From the NCBI GenBank assembly GCA_002394525.1, contig DGUF01000216.1, forward strand, positions 1,514 through 23,510: a stretch of DNA of 21,997 nucleotides, in the 5' to 3' direction. Below the pieces are notes generated by a model. That model did no database searches. It was not told the origin of the DNA and saw nothing but the letters and a program-made list of their open reading frames with translations. Each line of letters begins with the position of its first letter. Position 1 is the first letter of the stretch. The translations under genes and the position numbers were made by a program. Below are positions 7,177 through 13,834 of the stretch, in pieces. The DNA is from Lachnospiraceae bacterium UBA4317. Its GTDB lineage: Bacteria > Bacillota_A > Clostridia > Lachnospirales > Lachnospiraceae.

Positions 7177-10100
7177 GTAAACGACCAGTGAGAAATAACA
7201 GGATCAATAAGAGGGCGGAGGCGGCCCTGAAAGCGGGCCGCCGCCGGTCTTATTTGCTTGCCATTTTGAGCATCGTGCTTGCGGGGACGCTGATTTTTCA
7301 GCTCTATAACCTGCAGATCGTCAACGGCGAAAAATATCTCTCGGACTTTGAGAAGAGCATACGCCGGACCGTGGTCACCCGGGGCAAGCGCGGGAGGATC
7401 CTCGACAGCACCGGCAAAAAGGTCCTGGCGGAGACCATCTCCTCCTACAATATCACCATGAATGACCTGACGGAGGACTCCACCCGGGACAACTCCCTGC
7501 TCAATGACCGCATCAGAGAGGTCATTGAGATCGTCGAGAAGAACGGCGGCAGCATGGCGCGCGATTTCAGCATCCAGCTCGTCGGCGGCAGCTATTACTT
7601 CAAGGAGATGGGAGAGACCGCCAAAAAGCGTTTCCTGGCGGACATCTACGGCCACGCCGACCCGGCTGACCTGACCGAGGAGGAGGAGACCAGGGAGGCG
7701 GACGAGGTCATCAATGACCTGGCGGACCGCTACGGGATCAGCACCTCCGAAAATGATAACCGCGAGGAACTCCTCGACCTGGTCATCGCCCGCTACAATC
7801 TGAGCCTGAATTATTACCAGAAATACATCTCGACCGTCCTGGCCAGGGACATCCCCGAAAAGACCAAAAAGGCCATCGAGGAACGGTTCTCTTCCAGCGA
7901 GGACGGCATCCAGATCGAAGAGGAGATGGTCCGCCGCTACTGCGATGACGCCATTTACTTCAGCAATATCATCGGCTATACCGGTGAGGCGGATGAGGAA
8001 TTCCTGGCGGAGGAGGAACACAGCGGAACAGACGAAAACGGCCACCCCCTCTACCAGGTCGGAGATATGATCGGTCTGGCGGGCATCGAGGCCTCCCAGG
8101 AGGAGATCCTGCACGCGGTGAGCGGCCAGGAGACCTTCAACGTCGACAACATCGGCCGCATCACGGACGAGCCGGTCGACAACGCAGAGGTCTCTGTGAG
8201 CGAACAGAGCTACAGTCCGACAGACGGCAGGGATGTCTGCCTGACCATCGATTATGACCTGCAGAAAAGCACCTATCTGATCATTGAGGACAACCTGCGC
8301 TCGATCATCCTCAACAAGCTCCGGGATTCGATCATCGACCAGGTGATCTCGGAGGACGAGAGCGGAAACAACATTACCATCCCGGTCAGCAATGTCTACA
8401 CATCCTGCCTGTGCAACATCCTGGACAGCACCCATTTCACGTCCAAGGAGGCCAGCGATACGGAGAAGGAGGTGGCGGAGAGCTTCCAAAGCTTCCGCCT
8501 GCACCGGAGCCGGGAGATCCTGGACGAGATCTCCAACGGCAGGAATATCCTCAAGAACGTCAGCCTGGAAATGCGGTTTTACCAGAAGCTCCTGGCGCAG
8601 GCCATGTTCGACTACGGTGTCCTGACCGCCGAGGCAAATGAATCCTACGCCTCCAACGAGGTCTTCAAATCCTGGGACAAGGAGGAGGTTTCCTTCTACG
8701 ACCTGATCCAGGAGACGATCCGGAAGGGCTGGGTCGACAGCTCCTGCCAGTATCTGGAGCTCGAAGACTCAGATCCGGATGAAGAGGAGCTCTATGAAGG
8801 GATCACCACCTTCTTCAAGAATGTGATCGGGGCGGACAGCCATTCCCTCAATGACAGGGATATGCGCAACGCCTTCTACAAGTATCTGATCATCAATCAG
8901 GAGGTCACAGGCGACCAGGTCTGCCAGCTTCTGCTGGACCAGGAGATCGTCGAGATCTCCGATGAGGAGCGGGAGAGCTTCGATTACGAGTGGGGCGAGA
9001 CAGCCTTCCAGTTTATGTACAACCGGATCAGGGACATGGACCTGACCCCCGCCCAGCTCCACCTCTATCCCTCCACCGCTTCCGCTGTCGTGACCGATCC
9101 GGAATCCGGCAATGTCCTGGCCCTGGTTTCCTATCCCGGCTATGATCCCAACAGGATCAGGGACGAGTCCTATTACCGCCAGCTGATGAATGACCCCGCC
9201 AAGCCCCTTCTCAACTACGCGACCCAGCAGCTGACGGCCCCCGGCTCCACCTTCAAGATGGTCACGGCGACGGCCGCCCTCAGCGAGGGGGTCGTCACGA
9301 TCCGGGATACTGTCGAATGCAAAAAGAAGGGGACCTTCACAAAGGTCAAGGATGATCCCAATCCTCCCAAGTGCTGGATCTATCCCGGCAGACATAAAAA
9401 ACAGAATCTGGAGGGCGCCATCGCTAATTCCTGCAATATGTATTTCTATGAGATGGGATACCGGCTGGCGACCCACAATGAAAACCCGGCGGAAGACGAT
9501 TACAGCTACGACTACGATGAGGACGACGAGGACGATGACGACGACGAGGACAGCGAGTCCGGAAGCGGCGCCTACGACAACCTCTTCGGTATCGAGCGCA
9601 TCCAGAAATACGCTGCCATGTACGGCCTCGATTCGCCTTCCGGCGTGGAGATCAGTGAATCGGATCCCCAGATGCTGTCCAGCGACCCCATCCGCGGCGC
9701 GATCGGTCAGGATACAAACGCCTATTCCACGGCCAGCCTGGCACGCTATATCACCGGTGTTTCCAACCGCGGGACCGACTACCAGCTGACCCTGATCAAA
9801 AGTATCGAGACAGAGGACGGCAGGCAGTCCAGACACGAGCCCTACATCAGCCACACCATTGACCTGGAGACAGACCAGTGGAACAGCATCCACAGGGGCA
9901 TGCGCCGTGTGGCCACCGGCTACTCCGCCTTCAATGTGCTCTGGGAATATCCGGTCGCGGGCAAGACCGGCACCGCCCAGCAGAAGGACATGCCGGACAA
10001 TGCCCTCTTCGTCGGATATGCCCCCTACTATGAACCGGATGCATGGAATGCCGAGGAGATGGCTGAAAAGGACAAGATCGCCCTGGCCGTCCGCATCCCC

Positions 10101-10226
10101 AACGGATATACCTCCGACCACGCGGCAGCCCTGGCGGCTGATGTGATGAGATATTTCTACTATCCGGATCAGCTGGATCAGATCGTTGATCAGATCGTTC
10201 TGGAAAAGGAAGGCGCGGGCAACTGA
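7173..10226 (+). CDS. Class B penicillin-binding protein (PBP2/MrdA-like transpeptidase), unusually large
   Basis: Membrane-anchored D,D-transpeptidase that cross-links peptidoglycan, expected to work with the neighbouring RodA polymerase. One N-terminal membrane helix spans about 25-48. A PBP dimerisation domain follows (RGKRGRILDSTGK, 70-82), then the transpeptidase domain with S692-T-F-K695, S753-C-N755 and K931-T-G. At 1017 residues it is far larger than typical PBP2 (600-700). Most extra sequence is a block near 375-630, between LTIDYDLQKS and the transpeptidase entry, with more inserted around 100-260. An Asp/Glu-rich run (774-795) sits just after the SxN motif. The chosen start is TTG at 7173, overlapping the radC stop by 3 nt, with GGAGA at 7162-7166, which implies translational coupling. 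Confidence 0.92.
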   Translation: MSKRPVRNNRINKRAEAALKAGRRRSYLLAILSIVLAGTLIFQLYNLQIVNGEKYLSDFEKSIRRTVVTRGKRGRILDSTGKKVLAETISSYNITMNDLTEDSTRDNSLLNDRIREVIEIVEKNGGSMARDFSIQLVGGSYYFKEMGETAKKRFLADIYGHADPADLTEEEETREADEVINDLADRYGISTSENDNREELLDLVIARYNLSLNYYQKYISTVLARDIPEKTKKAIEERFSSSEDGIQIEEEMVRRYCDDAIYFSNIIGYTGEADEEFLAEEEHSGTDENGHPLYQVGDMIGLAGIEASQEEILHAVSGQETFNVDNIGRITDEPVDNAEVSVSEQSYSPTDGRDVCLTIDYDLQKSTYLIIEDNLRSIILNKLRDSIIDQVISEDESGNNITIPVSNVYTSCLCNILDSTHFTSKEASDTEKEVAESFQSFRLHRSREILDEISNGRNILKNVSLEMRFYQKLLAQAMFDYGVLTAEANESYASNEVFKSWDKEEVSFYDLIQETIRKGWVDSSCQYLELEDSDPDEEELYEGITTFFKNVIGADSHSLNDRDMRNAFYKYLIINQEVTGDQVCQLLLDQEIVEISDEERESFDYEWGETAFQFMYNRIRDMDLTPAQLHLYPSTASAVVTDPESGNVLALVSYPGYDPNRIRDESYYRQLMNDPAKPLLNYATQQLTAPGSTFKMVTATAALSEGVVTIRDTVECKKKGTFTKVKDDPNPPKCWIYPGRHKKQNLEGAIANSCNMYFYEMGYRLATHNENPAEDDYSYDYDEDDEDDDDDEDSESGSGAYDNLFGIERIQKYAAMYGLDSPSGVEISESDPQMLSSDPIRGAIGQDTNAYSTASLARYITGVSNRGTDYQLTLIKSIETEDGRQSRHEPYISHTIDLETDQWNSIHRGMRRVATGYSAFNVLWEYPVAGKTGTAQQKDMPDNALFVGYAPYYEPDAWNAEEMAEKDKIALAVRIPNGYTSDHAAALAADVMRYFYYPDQLDQIVDQIVLEKEGAGN

Positions 10227-10281
10227 TCGAATTCGAGACGGTCTGAACAGTTACCTGATCGTCCGACTGGAGAAGACAATT

Positions 10282-11373
10282 ATGCTTGATACCTTTTCGT
10301 TCAAAAAACTTGATTTTCTTCTGATCGCCCTGGTGTGCGCTCTGAACTACTGCGGTCTGCTGGCCATCCGCCACGCCGCTCCGGACCTCTACCGCCGGCA
10401 GCTGCTGGGATTTATCATAGGCGCGGCCCTGATGCTGGTCGTATCCGTTTTCGACTATCACTACATATTGAAGCTTCACTGGCTGCTCTATGCCGCCGCG
10501 ATCGCCCTGCTGGTCCTGGTCCTGTCCGTCGGCAGTTCCGGAGGCGGGGCCCAGCGATGGATCTCACTCTTCGGCATTACCTTTCAGCCCTCCGAAGCCG
10601 CAAAAATCCTGTTGATTTTATTTTTTGCAGAGTTCATAATACGGTACAGGCAGAGGATGGTCCTTCCCCTGCATCTGGCCGCCTGCATCGCCCTGATCCT
10701 GCCTCCGGTCTATCTGATCTATAAGGAACCGGACCTGTCCACCAGTATCATGGTCATCCTGATCTTCTGTGTCATGATCTTTACAGGCGGGCTGGAGTGG
10801 CCGATCGTAGTGGCGACGCTGGCAGCTGTCATCCCCTCCTTCCTCTGGGTCATCCATGAGGCAGTCCAGGGGGACAGCAGGATCCTGTCCGAATACCAGC
10901 AGAACAGGATCCTGGCCTGGCTCCATCCGGAGAGCTTCGCGGATTCCACTGCTTATCAGACCATTAATTCCATGACTGCGATCGGGTCGGGCGGCCTGTA
11001 CGGGCGGGGCAGCCAGGAGGTCAACTCCCTGCTCAACACAGGATATATTTCCGAATCACAGACCGACTTTATTTTCACCGTGATCGGAGAGACCTTCGGC
11101 TTCATAGGCTGCTGCGCTGTCATACTTCTGATTTTCCTGATCACGTTCAAGTGCTTTCTGATCGCGGCCAGGGCAGCCGACGGCCAGGGCAGGATCATTG
11201 CGGCCGGCATGGGCTCCTGGATCGGCTTCCAGAGCTTTCTCAACATCGGTGTCGCGACCGGTCTTTTACCCAATACCGGCATCCCGCTTCCTTTTGTGAG
11301 CTACGGACTGACAAGTCTGGTCTGTCTTTATGCCGGGATAGGCTTCGTACTCAATGTCCGCATGCAGGAGTAA
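10282..11373 (+). CDS. rodA: RodA/FtsW/SpoVE (SEDS) peptidoglycan glycosyltransferase, probably RodA
   Basis: SEDS proteins polymerise glycan strands from lipid II in the membrane and pair with a class B PBP, here the preceding gene. The sequence shows about ten hydrophobic helices and the family hallmarks: GITFQPSEAAK (98-108), IYKEPDLSTS (146-155), QQNRILAWLHPE (206-217), ESQTDFIFTVIGE (258-270) with D262 matching the catalytic Asp of RodA, and NTGIPLPFVSYG (331-342). The length of 363 is standard. I chose ATG 10282, preceded by GGAGAAG at 10269-10275, over an earlier in-frame ATG at 10186 that would overlap the PBP gene and add a non-membrane tail. RodA rather than FtsW is inferred from the PBP2 and mgsA neighbours. 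Confidence 0.93.
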   Translation: MLDTFSFKKLDFLLIALVCALNYCGLLAIRHAAPDLYRRQLLGFIIGAALMLVVSVFDYHYILKLHWLLYAAAIALLVLVLSVGSSGGGAQRWISLFGITFQPSEAAKILLILFFAEFIIRYRQRMVLPLHLAACIALILPPVYLIYKEPDLSTSIMVILIFCVMIFTGGLEWPIVVATLAAVIPSFLWVIHEAVQGDSRILSEYQQNRILAWLHPESFADSTAYQTINSMTAIGSGGLYGRGSQEVNSLLNTGYISESQTDFIFTVIGETFGFIGCCAVILLIFLITFKCFLIAARAADGQGRIIAAGMGSWIGFQSFLNIGVATGLLPNTGIPLPFVSYGLTSLVCLYAGIGFVLNVRMQE

Positions 11374-11380
11374 ACGCTCC

Positions 11381-11413
11381 GCAGCAAACCGGAGGCAGCA
11401 AACCAGAGGTTTG
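11381..11413 (+). repeat. 14-bp tandem repeat with small hairpin downstream of rodA
   Basis: GCAGCAAACCGGAG (11381-11394) is immediately repeated as GCAGCAAACCAGAG (11395-11408), one mismatch. The second copy begins a short stem-loop CAAACC-AGA-GGTTTG (11399-11413). There is no T-run, so it is not a convincing terminator. The 145-nt gap to mgsA shows nothing else definite. Confidence 0.55.
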
Positions 11414-11518
11414 CCGGATGCGGCGCGCAGGATTCGCGAACAGGTTCCGGACATAATAATCTGACGGCAGGCTGTTCCTGCTTATTTGACATCATGATCG
11501 TACTGGAGAGGTGAACAT

Positions 11519-11914
11519 ATGAGGATCGCATTGATCGCACATGACGCAAAGAAAAAGCTTATGCAGAATTTCTGCATCGCGTACAGAGGAATACTCGCCA
11601 AAAATGATGTCTGCGCCACCGGAACGACCGGCCGTCTGATCGAGGAGGTGACCAACCTCACCATCCACAAACAGCTGGCGGGACATCTGGGAGGTATGCA
11701 GCAGATCGGCGCCCAGATCGAGCACAACGAGATCGACCTGGTGATCTTTCTGCGCGATCCGCTGACAGCCAAAAGGCATGAACCGGACGTCAATATCGTC
11801 GTCCGGCTCTGCGATATGCACAACATTCCTCTGGCTACCAACCTTGCCACCGCCGAGCTCCTGATCAAATCCCTTGACCGGGGCGACATGGAGTGGAGAG
11901 AAATCTATAAATAA
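11519..11914 (+). CDS. mgsA: Methylglyoxal synthase homologue with catalytic Asp replaced by Met
   Basis: Methylglyoxal synthase converts dihydroxyacetone phosphate to methylglyoxal and phosphate, a bypass of lower glycolysis. The 131-residue length and motifs fit: ALIAHDAKKK (5-13, with H8, D9 and K12), the phosphate-binding ATGTTG (33-38), FLRDPL (77-82), and RHEPDV with H87 and D90 matching E. coli His98 and Asp101. The conserved GGDQQ, whose Asp71 is the catalytic base in E. coli, here reads GGMQQ (M60, codon ATG). Activity is therefore uncertain. It could be inactive, altered, or a lineage variant. It follows rodA, the order seen in several Clostridia. The RBS GGAGAGGTG (11505-11513) is strong. 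Confidence 0.9.
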   Translation: MRIALIAHDAKKKLMQNFCIAYRGILAKNDVCATGTTGRLIEEVTNLTIHKQLAGHLGGMQQIGAQIEHNEIDLVIFLRDPLTAKRHEPDVNIVVRLCDMHNIPLATNLATAELLIKSLDRGDMEWREIYK

Positions 11915-11920
11915 TAGACC

Positions 11921-11929
11921 TGGTATAAA
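11921..11929 (+). promoter_or_regulatory. Extended -10 promoter candidate for the D,D-carboxypeptidase gene
   Basis: TGGTATAAA at 11921-11929 is a TGn extended -10 element with TATAAA at 11924-11929, just after the mgsA stop. No -35 is recognisable at 17 nt (AAATCT), which extended -10 promoters can tolerate. The predicted start near 11936 leaves a leader of about 20 nt with AAGGA at 11947-11951. Confidence 0.35.
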
Positions 11930-11956
11930 ACAGATTTGCAGAAAAAAAGGAATCTG

Positions 11957-12991
11957 ATGAACAATAACAAGCGAACTCTGATCACTTCCCGTACAGACAA
12001 ATGCGGAAAGAGCGTTTTTCTGTACGGGAGGTTTTTGTGTGCGGTCATGACAGTCCTTGTGGCGATATCCGCCTCCGGCTGCAGCCGCGGCTATATTTCT
12101 TCTTATAATGACAACATCAACAGAAACAGCTTTTCCCTGACGGAAGTTTCCGCCGATTATATCGGAAAGGTGCCGCTGTTCGCCGCTGAAATCTGCGTCC
12201 CCGGAGAGGGCGCGGCCCTGGATATCGGCAGCAATAAAGCCTCCGGTCTCTTTGACCTGGAGAATGGAAAAACCCTCATAGAGAACAATATCACCAAAAA
12301 GATTTATCCGGCCAGCACGACCAAGATCATGACCGCTCTTCTGGCCATTAAGTACGGAAAAATGGATACCATGCTCAAAGCCTCCTCCAGGGTCGCCAAT
12401 CTGGAGTGGGAGGCCCAGAGGATCGGGATTGAAAAGGGGGACAGGATGACCCTGGACCAGGCCCTCCACTATCTGATGGTCTATTCCGCCAATGACGCCG
12501 CCGTCATGATCGCGGAGGAGATCGGAGGCGGCAGCTATGACAGGTTCATAGAGATGATGAACGAAGAGGCTGCCAGGATCGGCGCGACGCGGACCCACTT
12601 TGTGAATCCCCACGGTCTCCACAGCAAAAATCATTATACGACAGCCTATGATCTCTTCCTGATCTTTCAGGAGTGCCTAAAATACGAGGAGTTCCGCGAA
12701 CTGATCAGGTATGACTACTACAGCACAGTCTTTCACGACAAGGACGGCAATATCAGGGCGATCGAGATCCCCTCGACGGACAGCTACCTGCTGGGGTCTG
12801 TAAAAGCTCCCGAAAACATCCGCGTGATCGGCGGAAAGACCGGCACGACCGACCAGGCCGGCAGCTGTTTGATCATCCTTTCCACCAATGAGAGCGGAAA
12901 AGAATTTGTCTCCGTCGTCATGGGCGCTCCCGATTCCGGGTCCCTCTACAAGTCCATGAACCGCCTGCTCAAAAAGGAGCGGGGACAGTAA
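11957..12991 (+). CDS. D-alanyl-D-alanine carboxypeptidase (peptidase S11), predicted lipoprotein
   Basis: Low-molecular-weight PBP of the DacA/DacF type that removes the terminal D-Ala from peptidoglycan stem peptides. The catalytic set is complete: S120-T-T-K123 in YPASTTKIMT, S178-A-N180 in YSANDAA, and K294-T-G in GGKTGTTDQ. The N-terminus has a charged start, a hydrophobic stretch (about 21-40) and a lipobox ASGC with C42, so it should be a lipid-anchored lipoprotein processed by LspA, encoded downstream. It has no C-terminal PBP5-like domain or amphipathic anchor, consistent with lipid anchoring. At 344 residues it is a compact form. ATG 11957 is preferred over an upstream TTG at 11936 because AAGGA lies 5 nt before it. 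Confidence 0.92.
   Translation: MNNNKRTLITSRTDKCGKSVFLYGRFLCAVMTVLVAISASGCSRGYISSYNDNINRNSFSLTEVSADYIGKVPLFAAEICVPGEGAALDIGSNKASGLFDLENGKTLIENNITKKIYPASTTKIMTALLAIKYGKMDTMLKASSRVANLEWEAQRIGIEKGDRMTLDQALHYLMVYSANDAAVMIAEEIGGGSYDRFIEMMNEEAARIGATRTHFVNPHGLHSKNHYTTAYDLFLIFQECLKYEEFRELIRYDYYSTVFHDKDGNIRAIEIPSTDSYLLGSVKAPENIRVIGGKTGTTDQAGSCLIILSTNESGKEFVSVVMGAPDSGSLYKSMNRLLKKERGQ
11985..12031 (+). other. Inverted repeat followed by T-run inside the start of the carboxypeptidase gene
   Basis: TCCCGTACAG (11987-11996) pairs perfectly with CTGTACGGGA (12020-12029), extendable by a wobble and one C-G pair, around a 23-nt loop. A run of five T follows at 12032-12036. This resembles an intrinsic terminator lying within codons 10-25. 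It may be an attenuator or chance. Confidence 0.4.
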
Positions 12992-13070
12992 CAGACAGAA
13001 AATCCCGGAAATCCGTCGGGATGAATTGTAACCGGGATCTGAGCAGAAGCGTCTGTTCTGATAACAACAG

Positions 13071-13099
13071 TTGTATTTTTGACCTGATTCAACTATAAT
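13071..13099 (+). promoter_or_regulatory. Promoter candidate for the small P-loop protein
   Basis: TTGTAT (13071-13076) and a perfect TATAAT (13094-13099) are separated by 17 nt in a strongly AT-rich patch. The expected start near 13106 gives a leader of about 90 nt. The leader contains an inverted repeat ACGCAG (13130-13135) / CTGCGT (13156-13161) upstream of the AGGAGG RBS. A small stem ATCCCG/CGGGAT (13002-13022) lies after the preceding gene but lacks a T-run. Confidence 0.45.
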
Positions 13100-13195
13100 C
13101 TAATTGAATCGTTAATAACGTAAAATTTCACGCAGACGCAGGAGTACCTTTCTGACTGCGTGGTAAATTTAAAAATTTTAGGAGGTTTCATCAAA

Positions 13196-13615
13196 ATGGT
13201 TCATCTGATCACCGGCAACAAGGGCAAAGGAAAGACGAAGTGGATGCTGGACAAAGCCAACACCGATATCAAGGATATCCTCGGCAGCATCTGCTATCTG
13301 GACAAGAGCGCGCAGCACATGTATGAACTCAACAACAGGATCCGCCTTGTCATCGTACCTGATTACAATATCGATAACTGTGATCAGTTCCTTGGCTTTG
13401 TCAGCGGTATCATCTCTCAGGACCACGATCTGGAACAGATGTATTTCGACAGCTTTCTCAAGATCGCACATCTTGAAGGTGAGGACATCACCAAAGCGCT
13501 GCTCAAGCTGGAGAAGATCAGTAAGGCTTCCGGAGTGAATTTCTATATCAGCGTATCGCTCGATGACCATGAAATTCCGGAAGAACTCAAAGATTTCATC
13601 ACTGTCGCGCTTTGA
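13196..13615 (+). CDS. Small P-loop NTPase-like protein of unknown function
   Basis: The 139-residue cytosolic protein starts with a Walker A loop, GNKGKGKT (7-14), on a first beta strand MVHLIT. A second strand (LVIVPDY, 51-57) and an acidic stretch QDHDLEQMYFD (75-85) follow. No clear Walker B, membrane segment or signal peptide is visible. Similar short proteins are often annotated simply as ATP-binding or as twitching-motility PilT-like, which I do not consider supported: it is far too short for PilT. AGGAGG (13180-13185) precedes ATG 13196; an earlier in-frame GTG at 13160 would put the RBS inside the gene. It has its own promoter candidate and a strong terminator, so it looks monocistronic. 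The C-terminal half is helical with charged residues. Confidence 0.85.
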   Translation: MVHLITGNKGKGKTKWMLDKANTDIKDILGSICYLDKSAQHMYELNNRIRLVIVPDYNIDNCDQFLGFVSGIISQDHDLEQMYFDSFLKIAHLEGEDITKALLKLEKISKASGVNFYISVSLDDHEIPEELKDFITVAL

Positions 13616-13671
13616 TTTTCAGGCATTTGTCCGCCTGTGGACAGCCTGGACGGATCAATACAGCAGGGACG

Positions 13672-13708
13672 GGCAGGGGCCGGGTTCAACCGCCCCTGCC
13701 TGCTTTTT
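13672..13708 (+). terminator. Strong intrinsic terminator after the P-loop gene
   Basis: GGCAGGGGC (13672-13680) pairs perfectly with GCCCCTGCC (13692-13700) around an 11-nt loop, followed by TGC and five T (13704-13708). It is a classic rho-independent terminator. Confidence 0.88.
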
Positions 13709-13754
13709 CCCCGGATTCAGGGAAGTGATTTTCCCCGGATTCAGGGAAGTGATT
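13707..13754. repeat. Perfect 24-bp tandem duplication overlapping the terminator tail
   Basis: The 24 bases at 13707-13730 (starting TTCCCCGGATTC) are repeated without any mismatch at 13731-13754. Each unit contains a 5-bp inverted repeat TTCCC/GGGAA. The first copy shares the last T residues of the terminator. Identity at every position points to recent duplication. The remaining 80 nt up to the next gene hold only a short inverted repeat CTGAC-AGG-GTCAG (13758-13770) and no clear promoter. Confidence 0.9.
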
Positions 13755-13834
13755 TCTCTGACAGGGTCAGGGATAGTTCAAAGGCTTCAGCAGGACTTCG
13801 AGAATGAATATGCACAAAGTCATGGAACTGAGCT

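Noticed and set aside
11486..11491. TTGACA upstream of mgsA as a promoter -35
   Set aside because: The position 17 nt downstream is the Shine-Dalgarno region (AGGTGA), with no -10 hexamer.
13079..13084. TTGACC as -35 for the TATAAT at 13094
   Set aside because: The spacing is only 9 nt; TTGTAT at 13071-13076 gives 17 nt.
13196..13615. Calling the small P-loop protein a PilT twitching-motility ATPase
   Set aside because: It is under half the length of PilT and lacks the Asp box, His box and clear Walker B; no pilus gene is nearby.
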